Origin: Ectobacillus panaciterrae DSM 19096
GTDB taxonomy: Bacteria > Bacillota > Bacilli > Bacillales > Bacillaceae_G
NCBI RefSeq assembly: GCF_000430785.1
Contig: NZ_AUMR01000032.1
Span: 1 to 64,000 of the forward strand
Length of the DNA: 64,000 bases
Direction of reading: 5' to 3'
The translations under genes were made by a program, and so were the position numbers. Of this stretch, positions 1 to 7,633 are shown in pieces. Under the pieces are notes generated by a model, which made no database searches, was not told the origin of the DNA, and saw only the letters and a program-made list of their open reading frames with translations. Within the stretch, counting starts at the first letter, position 1. Every line of letters begins with the position of its first letter.

Positions 1-119
1 CGTATCTTTCCAAACATTTTTGGAAGGAACGAACCTTTTGGAGTGACGGATGTTTCGCTTGTTCCATTGGAAATGTCAGCAAAGAAACGATTCAAACATA
101 CATGCAAGAACAAGGATGA
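1..119 (+). mobile_element. tnpA: IS200/IS605-family TnpA transposase, C-terminal remnant (runs off window start)
   Basis: Translating from base 3 gives an open frame to TGA at 117-119 that carries the typical C-terminal signature of Y1 HUH transposases: KHFWKERTFWSDG, then SIGNVSKETI, then TYMQEQG. In this family the helix ending in Y-x-x-x-Q holds the catalytic tyrosine, so the Tyr of TYMQEQG is the likely nucleophile. Only the last 38 residues lie in the window, so whether the upstream part is intact cannot be judged. The family moves as single-stranded DNA without target duplication. The following gene lacks its start, which suggests the element landed in it. Confidence 0.8.
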
Positions 120-148
120 AAACCGTAGGATTACATCCACGAACCTAA

Positions 149-556
149 AGGTATCGTAGTTTTACGCCCACAAATATAAAGAGTGTTACAGACATATTTG
201 AAAAAGCGAAGCCGTATGAAGCGGATCTGCAATTAAAAGAGGCCGAATATACGGTAACCATAAAGAAAGCGGAAAATATGAAGCTTTCCTTCCCGCCAAA
301 AATCCAAAATGCCCTAGGTATGAAGGAGAGTGTCGCCGTAAAGGGAGAATCTGTCAAGAACGATTATAAAGAATATGAAATTCACTTTAAAGTACCTATG
401 AATCATCTGTCTACCTCTGAGCTACAGGCTATTGAAATGTACTATGAAGGATATGATTTATTGATTTTGGGTGATGCGCAGCATCCGGCCGGAACTTTCC
501 ATAATATTATTCAAATAGTAAAAGAGCACGGCGCCAAAATGGATTTGGAAAGATAA
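149..556 (+). pseudogene. 5'-truncated hypothetical protein gene next to the IS200 remnant
   Basis: The frame is open from just after a TAA at 146-148 to TAA at 554-556. The protein-like sequence begins at about base 182 (SVTDIFEKAKPYEADLQL) with no ATG, GTG or TTG ahead of it. The first ATG is at 278 and has no convincing ribosome-binding site. The coding-like sequence runs straight into the IS remnant, so the most likely reading is a gene that lost its 5' end by transposition. The remaining roughly 125 residues are soluble and mixed in charge; I do not recognise the family. A 92-residue product from 278 is possible but less likely. Confidence 0.5.
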
Positions 557-650
557 AGTCAAACTTCCATTGGGTTTTTATGGCTTTCCCCGCTTAAACT
601 TCTTTGAATACGCTGAGTTTTGAAGTAGGGTCTTACGCGGGATAAACAGA

Positions 651-685
651 AATCAAGACTTGGTATCTAACCAAGTCTTGATTTG
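651..685. terminator. Strong hairpin at the end of the small membrane protein gene
   Basis: Perfect 13-bp arms (652-664 and 670-682) with a 5-base loop. The stop codon of the minus-strand gene lies inside the hairpin. Confidence 0.7.
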
Positions 686-873
686 TATTTCCGGACAATT
701 AACGATCCAATGACAAAAGCCAATCCAAGAGAAAGCCAAAAGCCGGCAGAAGAAAGCGAGCGCTCTGTATCATATTGCAGCCACTCAATTGATAATACAT
801 GACCGATGGAATACAAAATAATAATAGCGGCACAAAAAGAAAGTAGTCCTATAATAAAAGAATGTATTTTCAT
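667..873 (-). CDS. Small two-helix membrane protein, hypothetical
   Basis: 68 residues with two hydrophobic segments (about 5-27 and 43-60) joined by a polar loop containing EWLQYDTERS, and a basic C-terminus (RKYKSRLG). This fits a small integral membrane protein with both ends in the cytoplasm. The ATG is preceded by a near-consensus GGAGGTGAT ribosome-binding site at ideal spacing, and the gene ends in a perfect hairpin, so it looks genuine. I do not recognise the family and the neighbours give no functional clue. Confidence 0.65.
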   Translation of the reverse strand: MKIHSFIIGLLSFCAAIIILYSIGHVLSIEWLQYDTERSLSSAGFWLSLGLAFVIGSLIVRKYKSRLG

Positions 874-1150
874 GATATCACCTCCAGACTTATTCTTTAT
901 TATTGGTTAATGCTGGATAAAAAATAGGCGGATTAGAAAATTTTTTTCATAATATCTTATCTGTATGTTCTACTTTCATGCAGTTCATAAGAAATATGCC
1001 GAAATATGAAGAAAAAAGCTGTCGAAATTACAAGGGCGATTGTTAAAGGGAATCCCTCCTGATTATAGAATGTTACATGTATGAAACGTGGTGGAAATAA
1101 ATGTAACAATCATCATGTGCAAAATCGCATATAAGAGAGGGAGATTTACG

Positions 1151-1678
1151 GTGAAAAAGGCAGGGATTGTTCTAGCGGTTTTAGCAGCAATGGCAGCATC
1201 TTTTTTTCTAATGACAAAATTATTTCTCTACTATGCAAATCGGCCATTAGGCGGGGCAGCTGTGTTCAAAACGGAAAAGGTAAAGGAAACAAAAGAAGTA
1301 CTACAATTCATACATAAGTCGCATGAAAGCTTTAACAGCTTTTTAAACTATGGAAAAGCGGAAAAGTATACAGAAGGGGATTGGAAGCAATTAAGGAAAT
1401 GGTTTGGGGAACAGGAACAAGGTTTAAAGACAATTGATCAAAAAGCAGTGAATGCAAAAATCAAGAAGGATTTAAAGAGAAGCTACGAAATCACAAAGCT
1501 TGGCATAGATACAGGGAATATCCAGTATGTGATACTCGGTCATCGCGTGTACCATGACCTGGATATACTTACGAACGGATATAGCGAAGAAACGAATATA
1601 TGGGGCTGCACTGAATTCGGAAACGGACAGCATGTAAAGGAGCTGGAGGAAGAAATAAAAAAGAATAAGAAGGGATAG
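1151..1678 (+). CDS. Membrane-anchored or secreted hypothetical protein
   Basis: 175 residues from GTG at 1151, chosen because AGAGGGAG lies just upstream and the protein then begins with a basic N-terminus (MKKAG) followed by a hydrophobic segment of about 20 residues, typical of a signal anchor. The longer frame from 1088 would add 21 residues with no ribosome-binding site. The rest is charged and Lys/Glu-rich with a predicted helical character, ends in a lysine-rich tail and has one Cys (WGCTEFGNG). No known domain recognised. It stands alone, followed by a weak hairpin. Confidence 0.6.
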   Translation: MKKAGIVLAVLAAMAASFFLMTKLFLYYANRPLGGAAVFKTEKVKETKEVLQFIHKSHESFNSFLNYGKAEKYTEGDWKQLRKWFGEQEQGLKTIDQKAVNAKIKKDLKRSYEITKLGIDTGNIQYVILGHRVYHDLDILTNGYSEETNIWGCTEFGNGQHVKELEEEIKKNKKG

Positions 1679-1682
1679 GGCA

Positions 1683-1706
1683 TACAAAAATGTATGTCTT
1701 TTTTTA
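1683..1706 (+). terminator. Weak hairpin plus T-run
   Basis: CATAC and GTATG arms around an A-rich loop, followed by CTTTTTTTA, just after the stop codon. Confidence 0.5.
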
Positions 1707-1740
1707 CTGGATAGGAAAAGTCCGCAACAGTACTTCCCGT

Positions 1741-1783
1741 TACTTTCCTTCTTTTGAAAGCCATAATGCTCGCAGTATATGAC
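1741..1783 (-). repeat. Short dispersed segment, copy 1 (pairs with 4184-4226)
   Basis: Shares about 34 bases with 3 mismatches with a segment at 4184-4226 in the same orientation. Both lie just after a terminator. On the minus strand one frame reads YCEH(Y/H)GFQKKE in both copies, so it could be a remnant of a small Cys-containing ORF rather than a noncoding repeat. No start codon is visible in this copy. Confidence 0.5.
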
Positions 1784-1926
1784 AAATAAAAGAGCAGATC
1801 TGTTTATATAAGTCTAATGAGATTTTTCACAAATCCATCATGTTTATAGTGATTACAATCACAATAAAGAAATTTCGTATCTTTTATAATAAAGCATGTA
1901 AAGAACAAACAGGGGTGGAGATAGAA

Positions 1927-3141
1927 ATGACACAAAGTACAGTGTTAAGTAAAAAAACAATTGAAATCGTAAAAGCGACTATTCCCTTGCTTCAAGAACG
2001 CGGTACGGATATTACAAAACGTTTTTATCAAATTATGTTTACAGAGCATCCGGAGCTATTAAATATTTTCAACCATGCCAATCAAAAGCAAGGCAGACAG
2101 CAGCAGGCATTGGCGAGCGCTGTTTATGCAGCTGCCGTTCATATTGAGAATTTGGAAGCGATTGTGCCCGTTGTAAAGCAGATTGGACATAAGCATCGCA
2201 GCTTAGGTATTAAAGGAGAGCATTATCCAATCGTAGGGAAATGCTTGCTGCAAGCTATCAAAGAAGTTGCAAATGCACCGCAGGAAGTGCTGGATGCATG
2301 GGCGGAAGCATACGGCATAATTGCGGATGTATTTATCCAAGTAGAGGCTGACATGTATAAAGAGGCGGAAGAAAAAGACTGGAAGGATTTCCGCAGATTT
2401 ACTGTTGTGAAGAAAGTGATAGAAAGCAGCGTCATTACTTCGTTCTACTTAAAGCCGGAAGACGGCAAGGAGCTTTCCACTTTCGAACCTGGTCAATATG
2501 TAACTGTTAAAGTGAATATTGAGGGAGAGCAGTATACTCACAATCGTCAGTACAGCTTATCAGATGCACCAGGAAAGGATTATTACCGCATCAGCGTAAA
2601 ACGCGAGAGCGGTATGAATGAAACGCCGGCAGGCATCGTTTCTAATTATCTTCATAATTACGTAGAAGAAGGAAGTGTTCTGGAGCTTAGCGCGCCTGCA
2701 GGAGATTTCGTGCTGAACCAGGAGTCGAAATTGCCGGTTGTATTAATAAGCGGCGGTGTAGGCATCACGCCGATGATGAGTATGCTCCGTACATTAGAGT
2801 ATAATTCGAACCGAGAAGTGTATTTCATTCACGGAGCGCTTAATAGCGAAGTGCATGCCTTAAAAGCAGAAGCACAAGAGATTGCAGAGAAAGCAGAACA
2901 CGTACAAGTGTATACATGTTATTCACAGCCGACAGAGGAAGACCGCCAAAATAAAAATTATGATAAGGAAGGCTTTATTGATTTAGCGTGGCTACAGTCT
3001 ATTACTTCCAATGAAGCGGAGTTTTACTTCTGCGGACCTATTCCGTTCATGAAACATATGAATGGTATGCTGAAAGAATGGGGCGTTGCGCCAGAACGCA
3101 TTCACTTTGAATTCTTTGGTCCTGCAGCGTCGATAGAATAA
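1927..3141 (+). CDS. hmp: Flavohemoglobin, nitric oxide dioxygenase
   Basis: Converts NO to nitrate using O2 and NAD(P)H and protects against nitrosative stress in the cytoplasm. 404 residues from ATG at 1927, behind a GGGGTGGAGA ribosome-binding site; the open frame further upstream has no such site. Residues 1-140 are the globin domain with the proximal-His region KHRSLGIKGEHYPIVG. Next come the FAD-binding part with NRQYSLSD and the NAD-binding part with GGVGITPMMSML, and the usual C-terminal FEFFGP. Length matches the family. In Bacillus, hmp is controlled by NsrR and ResDE; resDE lies 31 kb away in this window. It converges on a Crp/Fnr-type regulator gene and shares its terminator. Confidence 0.95.
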   Translation: MTQSTVLSKKTIEIVKATIPLLQERGTDITKRFYQIMFTEHPELLNIFNHANQKQGRQQQALASAVYAAAVHIENLEAIVPVVKQIGHKHRSLGIKGEHYPIVGKCLLQAIKEVANAPQEVLDAWAEAYGIIADVFIQVEADMYKEAEEKDWKDFRRFTVVKKVIESSVITSFYLKPEDGKELSTFEPGQYVTVKVNIEGEQYTHNRQYSLSDAPGKDYYRISVKRESGMNETPAGIVSNYLHNYVEEGSVLELSAPAGDFVLNQESKLPVVLISGGVGITPMMSMLRTLEYNSNREVYFIHGALNSEVHALKAEAQEIAEKAEHVQVYTCYSQPTEEDRQNKNYDKEGFIDLAWLQSITSNEAEFYFCGPIPFMKHMNGMLKEWGVAPERIHFEFFGPAASIE

Positions 3142-3143
3142 AT

Positions 3144-3185
3144 AAAAAAGCAGGAAAGAGGCTAAATCTTTCCTGCTTTTTTTTG
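3144..3185. terminator. Bidirectional terminator between hmp and the Crp/Fnr gene
   Basis: Arms AAGCAGGAAAGA and TCTTTCCTGCTT are flanked by A- and T-runs, so it serves both convergent genes. Confidence 0.85.
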
Positions 3186-3674
3186 TTCGCGGAGAATGCG
3201 ATTTACTGTTTCGCGCCGTAATCCAATTAGCTGGGCGATCTCGGTTTGCGTTAATATATCGTATATAGGCATATCGCCTGCATAAGCAGTAAACCATTGC
3301 TGCAGACGTTCGACTCGTTCTTTTGGCGAAACGGCGGTAAGCTGATCGATTCTTTGCTGCATCATGCGCAGCTTTGTCTGCAGCTGCAAGGCCACTTCCG
3401 CATACGCTTCAGGATTGACGCGAAGACGCTCGTACCAAACGGAAGACGGGATTGTCTCCGCTTCTGTTTTTATAAGCGCAATTGCTGTTCCGTGATATTC
3501 TTTCGGAGAAATTAATGAATGATGCGGAATGGTTTCCCCTGGAACGATGATATTAAACAAAAAAGGAGTGCCGTCCTCCTGAAGGCGTACGACCTTTAAT
3601 AAACCGCTCTTAATGAAATATAGAGGACCTTCCTCGCCTTGCCGAAATAAAATTTCCCCTTTATGTAAAATCAA
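3162..3674 (-). CDS. Crp/Fnr-family transcriptional regulator, short form
   Basis: About 170 residues. The N-terminal half is a cyclic-nucleotide-binding-fold effector domain starting directly at HKGEILFRQGEEG. The C-terminal half has a winged helix-turn-helix with TQTEIAQLIGLRRETVNRIL. Start TTG at 3674 is preferred because the upstream GTG lies inside the likely GAGGTG ribosome-binding site. It is shorter than typical Crp/Fnr proteins (about 220-230), lacking the N-terminal lead and the long linker helix. No cysteine cluster for an Fe-S centre is present, so oxygen sensing of the Fnr type is unlikely. Its target is unknown; the convergent hmp is only a positional candidate. Confidence 0.8.
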   Translation of the reverse strand: MILHKGEILFRQGEEGPLYFIKSGLLKVVRLQEDGTPFLFNIIVPGETIPHHSLISPKEYHGTAIALIKTEAETIPSSVWYERLRVNPEAYAEVALQLQTKLRMMQQRIDQLTAVSPKERVERLQQWFTAYAGDMPIYDILTQTEIAQLIGLRRETVNRILREQKKAGKI

Positions 3675-3894
3675 TATAAGCACCTCAGATGAAGTTTCAC
3701 TTTACCGCGCTTAACCGTCCGTAGCATAGAAGTATGTACAGGAAGAGGAACGGACGGTAAGAGCCCGATTGGTTCAACTAACTTCTGTCGGGAAAAGCAT
3801 CCGCCAGAAGAAGTTTCACTTTATTTTTTTTGTCCTCTTTGCTAGTATACTGTTTAGTGTGCATTACTGCAATTGCAGAATTAGGGGGATCGCT

Positions 3895-4119
3895 ATGTTT
3901 GAGAGAAGTTTGGTAGAAGCGAAAATTCCGGCTGGTGCTGTCATTCGTGTAGAGGAGATGAAGGGCGGCGTTGTCTTGTCTGTGGAGATAGAAGGACAAG
4001 TTATTTACACGATGGCATATGATGAGGAAACCGACAGCTACGGTGAGCTGTATGATCGAAACGATAAGCGGGCGCAGCAGGTTCACGATGATTTAATGGG
4101 CTGGAAGTTGCTGCATTAG
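3895..4119 (+). CDS. Small hypothetical protein (74 aa)
   Basis: Start ATG at 3895 follows AGGGGGAT at good spacing; the open frame upstream to 3769 has no such signal. The product is soluble and begins MFERSLVEAKIPAGAVIRVE, followed by two short beta-like stretches (GGVVLSVEIEGQVIYTMAY) and an acidic then basic tail. No domain recognised. A hairpin follows at once. Likely a genuine monocistronic gene, function unknown. Confidence 0.6.
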   Translation: MFERSLVEAKIPAGAVIRVEEMKGGVVLSVEIEGQVIYTMAYDEETDSYGELYDRNDKRAQQVHDDLMGWKLLH

Positions 4120-4150
4120 AAGGTGCCGGATAGCGGCATCTTTTTTTTGC
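4119..4150 (+). terminator. Terminator after the 74-aa gene
   Basis: GTGCCG/CGGCAT stem with a GATA loop, followed by eight Ts. Confidence 0.75.
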
Positions 4151-4183
4151 ATGAGAAACTTTAAGCGCGGCAATGCTTCCAAT

Positions 4184-4226
4184 TCTTTTCCTTCTTTTGA
4201 AATCCATGATGCTCGCAATACACGAT
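4184..4226 (-). repeat. Short dispersed segment, copy 2 (pairs with 1741-1783)
   Basis: Minus-strand reading from a TTG at 4249 gives a 31-residue Cys/His-rich peptide (MTKHAGCLLCIVYCEHHGFQ then KKEKNWKHCRA). Compared with copy 1 in this frame, two of the three base differences are silent and one changes His to Tyr, weakly suggesting past coding selection. No good ribosome-binding site was identified. Confidence 0.4.
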
Positions 4227-4491
4227 ACACAAAAGACAACCTGCATGCTTAGTCAAAAGACATAGTCGAGGGCGGCTTAAAGGCTTTGACGTTACGATAC
4301 TTGTGCGCTCTATGCCCGCCTGACGCAGCGCGGGTTTTATCGTGCTAAGCTTTTCATATTTGACTCTGCACCAATTGCCAATTGCGCGTTTCTTAAATGT
4401 ATTTTTATTGTAAGAACGTTGTAATCTTTCTTTAACCTATTTTCTGCTTCTTTCGTATATCATATAGGAAGAGCTACAAGAATGGGGGAAA

Positions 4492-4593
4492 ATGATGATA
4501 CGCAGATGGTGTGCTTCTAATGTGGTGTTAATGTGTATTTTTCTCATGGTTCTGACGATGTTTGGGTCATTTTTATATAGATGTGTACACTAA
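4492..4593 (+). CDS. Candidate 33-aa single-span membrane peptide
   Basis: Two tandem ATGs follow a GGGGGAAA ribosome-binding site. The product has a basic N-terminus (MMIRRW), one hydrophobic span (about residues 10-29, VVLMCIFLMVLTMFGSFLY) and ends RCVH. A hairpin follows directly after the stop, shared with the convergent exporter gene. The signal, membrane-like content and terminator together support a small gene, but no homolog is recognised. A promoter-like TTGTAA element is present about 80 bases upstream. Confidence 0.45.
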   Translation: MMIRRWCASNVVLMCIFLMVLTMFGSFLYRCVH

Positions 4594-4626
4594 AAAGCGC
4601 ATTCTCGCATAGAACGCGCTTTTTTG
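4594..4626. terminator. Bidirectional terminator
   Basis: AAGCGC/GCGCTT stem flanked by A- and T-runs between the 33-aa ORF and the exporter gene. Confidence 0.7.
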
Positions 4627-5442
4627 TTAAAAGGATTTGATAATCATCCGAAAGCCTGCGATGATTAATGTAAGACGAAGAATTGTAACGACCGCACTGC
4701 CGCTCAGCTTTGTATTAATGAAAGCACCTAATCTTCCCCCGAACCATGCGCCTGGGATTAATATGAGAGCATACAGCCAATCCACATTCCCGAGAGAAAT
4801 ATGGGTAACGGAGCTTACTGCAGCTGATAAAAATACGAGAAACATGGAGGTAGCCACTGCGATATGCGGTGGAAAGGCAAACAGCAAAATCATGGCGGGA
4901 ACGAGCAAAGAACCGCCGCCAATGCCGAACAGACCTGAAATAAAGCCGACTGCGAATGATATAAGAATAGCAGGAAGAGGCTGAAAGCCGTACGTGAATG
5001 ATTCGCCTTCCGGGGTAATGAATGTATTTCTTATCCTCGCTTTTTCTGAAAGAGGGAGAGGTTTCAGTTTGTTTTTTACCATAAGCAATATGGCAACTGA
5101 AATCATAAATAATCCGAAATACAGAGAAAAGGAATCCGGATTTAAAAATTTATTGGCCCATGATCCGATGATGCTGCCAGGACCGCTGCCTGCAAATAGA
5201 ATAAGACCGACTTTGTAATCCACTCGCTTATGCTTCACATACGTCAGAGTAGAAGACAGACCGGTGAATACGACGGTTACCATAGAGGTTCCTACCGCCA
5301 GTTGCGGAGAAATGCTTTGCAATGTTGAAACCGCGCCCAGTCCTATTAAGAGAGGGACGATAATAATTCCTCCTCCGAGGCCGACAAGGCTGCCGATTGT
5401 GCCGGCCAACAATCCGACAAACAGTAATAATAGGTATTCCAA
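4627..5442 (-). CDS. TauE/SafE-family membrane exporter (putative sulfite/anion exporter)
   Basis: 271 residues, almost entirely hydrophobic, with about eight membrane spans in two related halves. Each half begins with a glycine-rich motif: LVGLGGGIIIVPLL near residue 20 and LFGIGGGSLLVPAM near residue 170, the hallmark of the family. Start TTG at 5442 is chosen because CGAGGAGATG lies 6-8 bases upstream; longer frames to 5484 would place that site inside the gene. Family members export sulfite, sulfoacetate or related organosulfur anions, but the substrate here cannot be told from sequence. Monocistronic, with a shared terminator downstream. Confidence 0.9.
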   Translation of the reverse strand: MEYLLLLFVGLLAGTIGSLVGLGGGIIIVPLLIGLGAVSTLQSISPQLAVGTSMVTVVFTGLSSTLTYVKHKRVDYKVGLILFAGSGPGSIIGSWANKFLNPDSFSLYFGLFMISVAILLMVKNKLKPLPLSEKARIRNTFITPEGESFTYGFQPLPAILISFAVGFISGLFGIGGGSLLVPAMILLFAFPPHIAVATSMFLVFLSAAVSSVTHISLGNVDWLYALILIPGAWFGGRLGAFINTKLSGSAVVTILRLTLIIAGFRMIIKSF

Positions 5443-5520
5443 GTGTAAACATCTCCTCGCATAGCTCATACACGTATTATACACCTTTTTAGTTAAGGGG
5501 GATATAAATTCAGAAAAATG

Positions 5521-5551
5521 AAAAAACCACCCTCTGCACGGGTGGTTTTTA
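5521..5551 (-). terminator. Terminator of the phosphate transporter operon
   Basis: AAACCACCC/GGGTGGTTT stem flanked by A- and T-runs immediately after the pit stop codon. Confidence 0.85.
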
Positions 5552-6550
5552 TTAGAAGATTAAGTTCAATACAAAGTATATCAAACTTGCTAAGGTTGCT
5601 GAAATCGGCAAAGTAATAAACCACGTTATTATCATGCGTTTAGCTGTTCCCCATTTTACTCCCTTTACTCGGTGGGCTGAGCCTACACCAAGAATAGCGG
5701 AGGAAATGACGTGTGTTGTACTTACCGGCAAATGAATGTAGGAAGCACCGAAAATGATGGCTGCGCCTGTTAAGTCTGCCGCTACCCCGTTAACGGGACG
5801 AATTTTCATGATTTGGCCGCCCACGGTTTTAATGATTTTCCAGCCTCCCACAGAAGTACCGATCCCCATTGAGATTGCACAGGATACCTGTACCCAGAAC
5901 GGGATGTCGGTAGTTGTGAGATAGTTATTGGCAATGAGCGCCATAGTAATGATCCCCATAGCTTTTTGAGCGTCATTTGTACCGTGCGTATAAGATTGTA
6001 AAGCTGCAGTTGCAATTTGTAAATAACGAAATCGTTTATTTGTTTTTGTTAGATTTAAATCTTTCAAAAAGACTTTAAAAATGCTGTATATAATGTATCC
6101 TACTACAAATGCAAGGACAGGAGAGATAATGAGAGCTTCAAAAATCTTAATAAAACCTTTATAATTTAATGCTCCAAACCCAGCAGCCGCAATGCCTGCT
6201 CCAGCAATTGCGCCGATAATAGCGTGAGAGGAGCTGCTTGGAATACCGTAATACCAAGTAACTAAGTTCCATACAATTGCGGCAATTAATGCTGCTAAAA
6301 TAACGAGAGCACCGTTTTCAAGTTTAAACGGATCTATGATATCTTTTGTAATAGTTTTGGCAACACCAGTGAACGTCATCGCACCGACAAAGTTCATAAT
6401 AGCTGCCAAAATAATAGCTTGACGAGGCTTTAAAGCCTTTGTAGAAACGGATGTTGCGATAGCATTTGCCGTGTCATGAAAGCCGTTGATAAAGTCGAAG
6501 GCTAAAGCGCCGATAACAACTAAAACTGTTAAAAGTAGCATTGTGTCCAT
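5552..6550 (-). CDS. pit: Low-affinity inorganic phosphate transporter, Pit family
   Basis: 332 residues, about ten membrane spans. Carries both family signatures: GFHDTANAIATSVSTKAL near residue 23 and SYTHGTNDAQKAMGI near residue 185. Pit proteins import phosphate as a metal-phosphate complex using the proton gradient. It lies 20 bases downstream of the DUF47 gene, forming a two-gene operon typical of Bacillaceae, and ends at a strong terminator. A usable ribosome-binding site (GGAGCAAT) precedes the ATG. Confidence 0.93.
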   Translation of the reverse strand: MDTMLLLTVLVVIGALAFDFINGFHDTANAIATSVSTKALKPRQAIILAAIMNFVGAMTFTGVAKTITKDIIDPFKLENGALVILAALIAAIVWNLVTWYYGIPSSSSHAIIGAIAGAGIAAAGFGALNYKGFIKIFEALIISPVLAFVVGYIIYSIFKVFLKDLNLTKTNKRFRYLQIATAALQSYTHGTNDAQKAMGIITMALIANNYLTTTDIPFWVQVSCAISMGIGTSVGGWKIIKTVGGQIMKIRPVNGVAADLTGAAIIFGASYIHLPVSTTHVISSAILGVGSAHRVKGVKWGTAKRMIITWFITLPISATLASLIYFVLNLIF

Positions 6551-6570
6551 CGTTCTGTAATTGCTCCTTA

Positions 6571-7191
6571 TTATGCATTTTTCATGATAATTGTTTCTAG
6601 AACGTTTGCCACACCTTGACAGCTATCGGCAATTTCTTCTAAGTTTTCATAAATTTCTTTGTACTGAATAATTTTAATCGGATCTTTCTCCGTGGAGAAT
6701 AGATGTTTAATAGAATGTCTTCGAATCTCGTCACAAGTGGATTCATGATCCTTAATTTTAATTGCGTTTGTTCGAATATCGAGAAGCTTTTTATTAGACA
6801 TAAGCTCTATAGATTCCGCGATTTCAATTGCGCAAGCATGGAGTTCATCCACAAACTTAATCATGTACTCATCTGCCTTTGTAACAGAGTACATTTCAAA
6901 TAAAGCAGCACAGTGCTCAAGGCCGTCCAATACATCATCCATGCTCATTGCAAGCTGGAGAATGTCTTCACGCTCAATCGGCGTGATGAATGCTTTGTTA
7001 AGCTCCATGATAATTTCATGGATGTACGTGTCGCCTTTTGTTTCGTATTCCTTCATGCGCATGGAAAACTCTTTTAAATCACTTGCATTTTTGATCTTAT
7101 AATCCGCGAAAAATTGAGCACTTTCTTTTAAGTTCACTGATACATGAGAAAGCATTTCAGAAAACTTATCTTTTTTACTTTTGAAAACCAT
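6571..7191 (-). CDS. DUF47/PhoU-like protein, partner of the Pit transporter
   Basis: 206 residues, all-helical and charged, matching the DUF47 (YkaA/TIGR00153) family. It begins MVFKSKKDKFSEMLSHVSVN and includes LQLAMSMDDVLDGLEH and EIYENLEEIADSCQGVANVL, positions where the family carries conserved acidic metal-binding residues like those of PhoU. It is the first gene of the operon with pit and is thought to regulate the transporter. The ribosome-binding site is GGAGG. Confidence 0.9.
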   Translation of the reverse strand: MVFKSKKDKFSEMLSHVSVNLKESAQFFADYKIKNASDLKEFSMRMKEYETKGDTYIHEIIMELNKAFITPIEREDILQLAMSMDDVLDGLEHCAALFEMYSVTKADEYMIKFVDELHACAIEIAESIELMSNKKLLDIRTNAIKIKDHESTCDEIRRHSIKHLFSTEKDPIKIIQYKEIYENLEEIADSCQGVANVLETIIMKNA

Positions 7192-7361
7192 ATTTTTTTT
7201 ACCTCCACCAAAAAGTAATTATGTAAAGTACGTTGGCTTATTAATATTATCAAAAACTTGTCGAAAATTAAAATATTTTATCGTAATCTTTACAAAAACT
7301 TAACATTTTAAATGTTGTTAAATTATAAAGTTAACCAATAATTTACACTTAATTTTCTTTT
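7192..7361. other. AT-rich promoter region of the pit operon
   Basis: About 170 bases, very AT-rich, holding the upstream region of the DUF47-pit operon. No ORF or clear operator seen. The rest of the gap up to 7633 is filled by a MITE-like element (7362-7552) and the terminator of the coat gene. Confidence 0.5.
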
Positions 7362-7552
7362 TATATAAATGCAACTAAAAAAATCGACATAAAAACTTTT
7401 CTTTTAGGGGAGAGAGCGCATCTGACTAAGCGTAGAAGCGGTCAAACCCTTTTCGTGGCCCATGCAGGGAGAGAGAGGGAGCGAGCGCAGTTTCCCTTTT
7501 GTTCTACGTGGCAAACGATAGATCTGTCGGAATAACAAAGTGGACTTATATA
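7362..7552 (+). repeat. MITE-like element, copy 1 (long subfamily)
   Basis: 191 bases bounded by TATATA on both sides, nearly identical to 15346-15531. The ends form an imperfect inverted repeat (TATATAAATGCAACT against TATATAAGTCCACTT read inward). The core AGAAGCGGTCAAACCCTTT is shared with three further copies. It carries no intact gene, as expected of a non-autonomous element. Confidence 0.8.
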
Positions 7553-7601
7553 GTATATACATGCTTAAGATGATTATGAACTGCTGGAAGGCAAACGAGA
7601 A

Positions 7602-7633
7602 AAAAAAGAGCTATCCCTAGAGGTAGCTCAACT
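7602..7633 (-). terminator. Terminator of the coat protein gene
   Basis: GAGCTA/TAGCTC stem followed on the minus strand by a T-run. Confidence 0.8.

Noticed and set aside
570-650. Imperfect inverted repeat CCCGCTT...ACGCGGG as an insertion-element end
   Set aside because: Pairing is partial and no matching second end was found; it may be an ordinary terminator relic.
1799-1926. NsrR or Fnr box before hmp
   Set aside because: AT-rich partial palindromes such as TCTTTTATAATAAAGCA are present, but none is close enough to a consensus to call by eye.
4260-4345. Possible structured RNA in the GC-richer gap before the 33-aa ORF
   Set aside because: Only the short CCCGC...GCGGG stem is evident, with no match to a known riboswitch or T-box.
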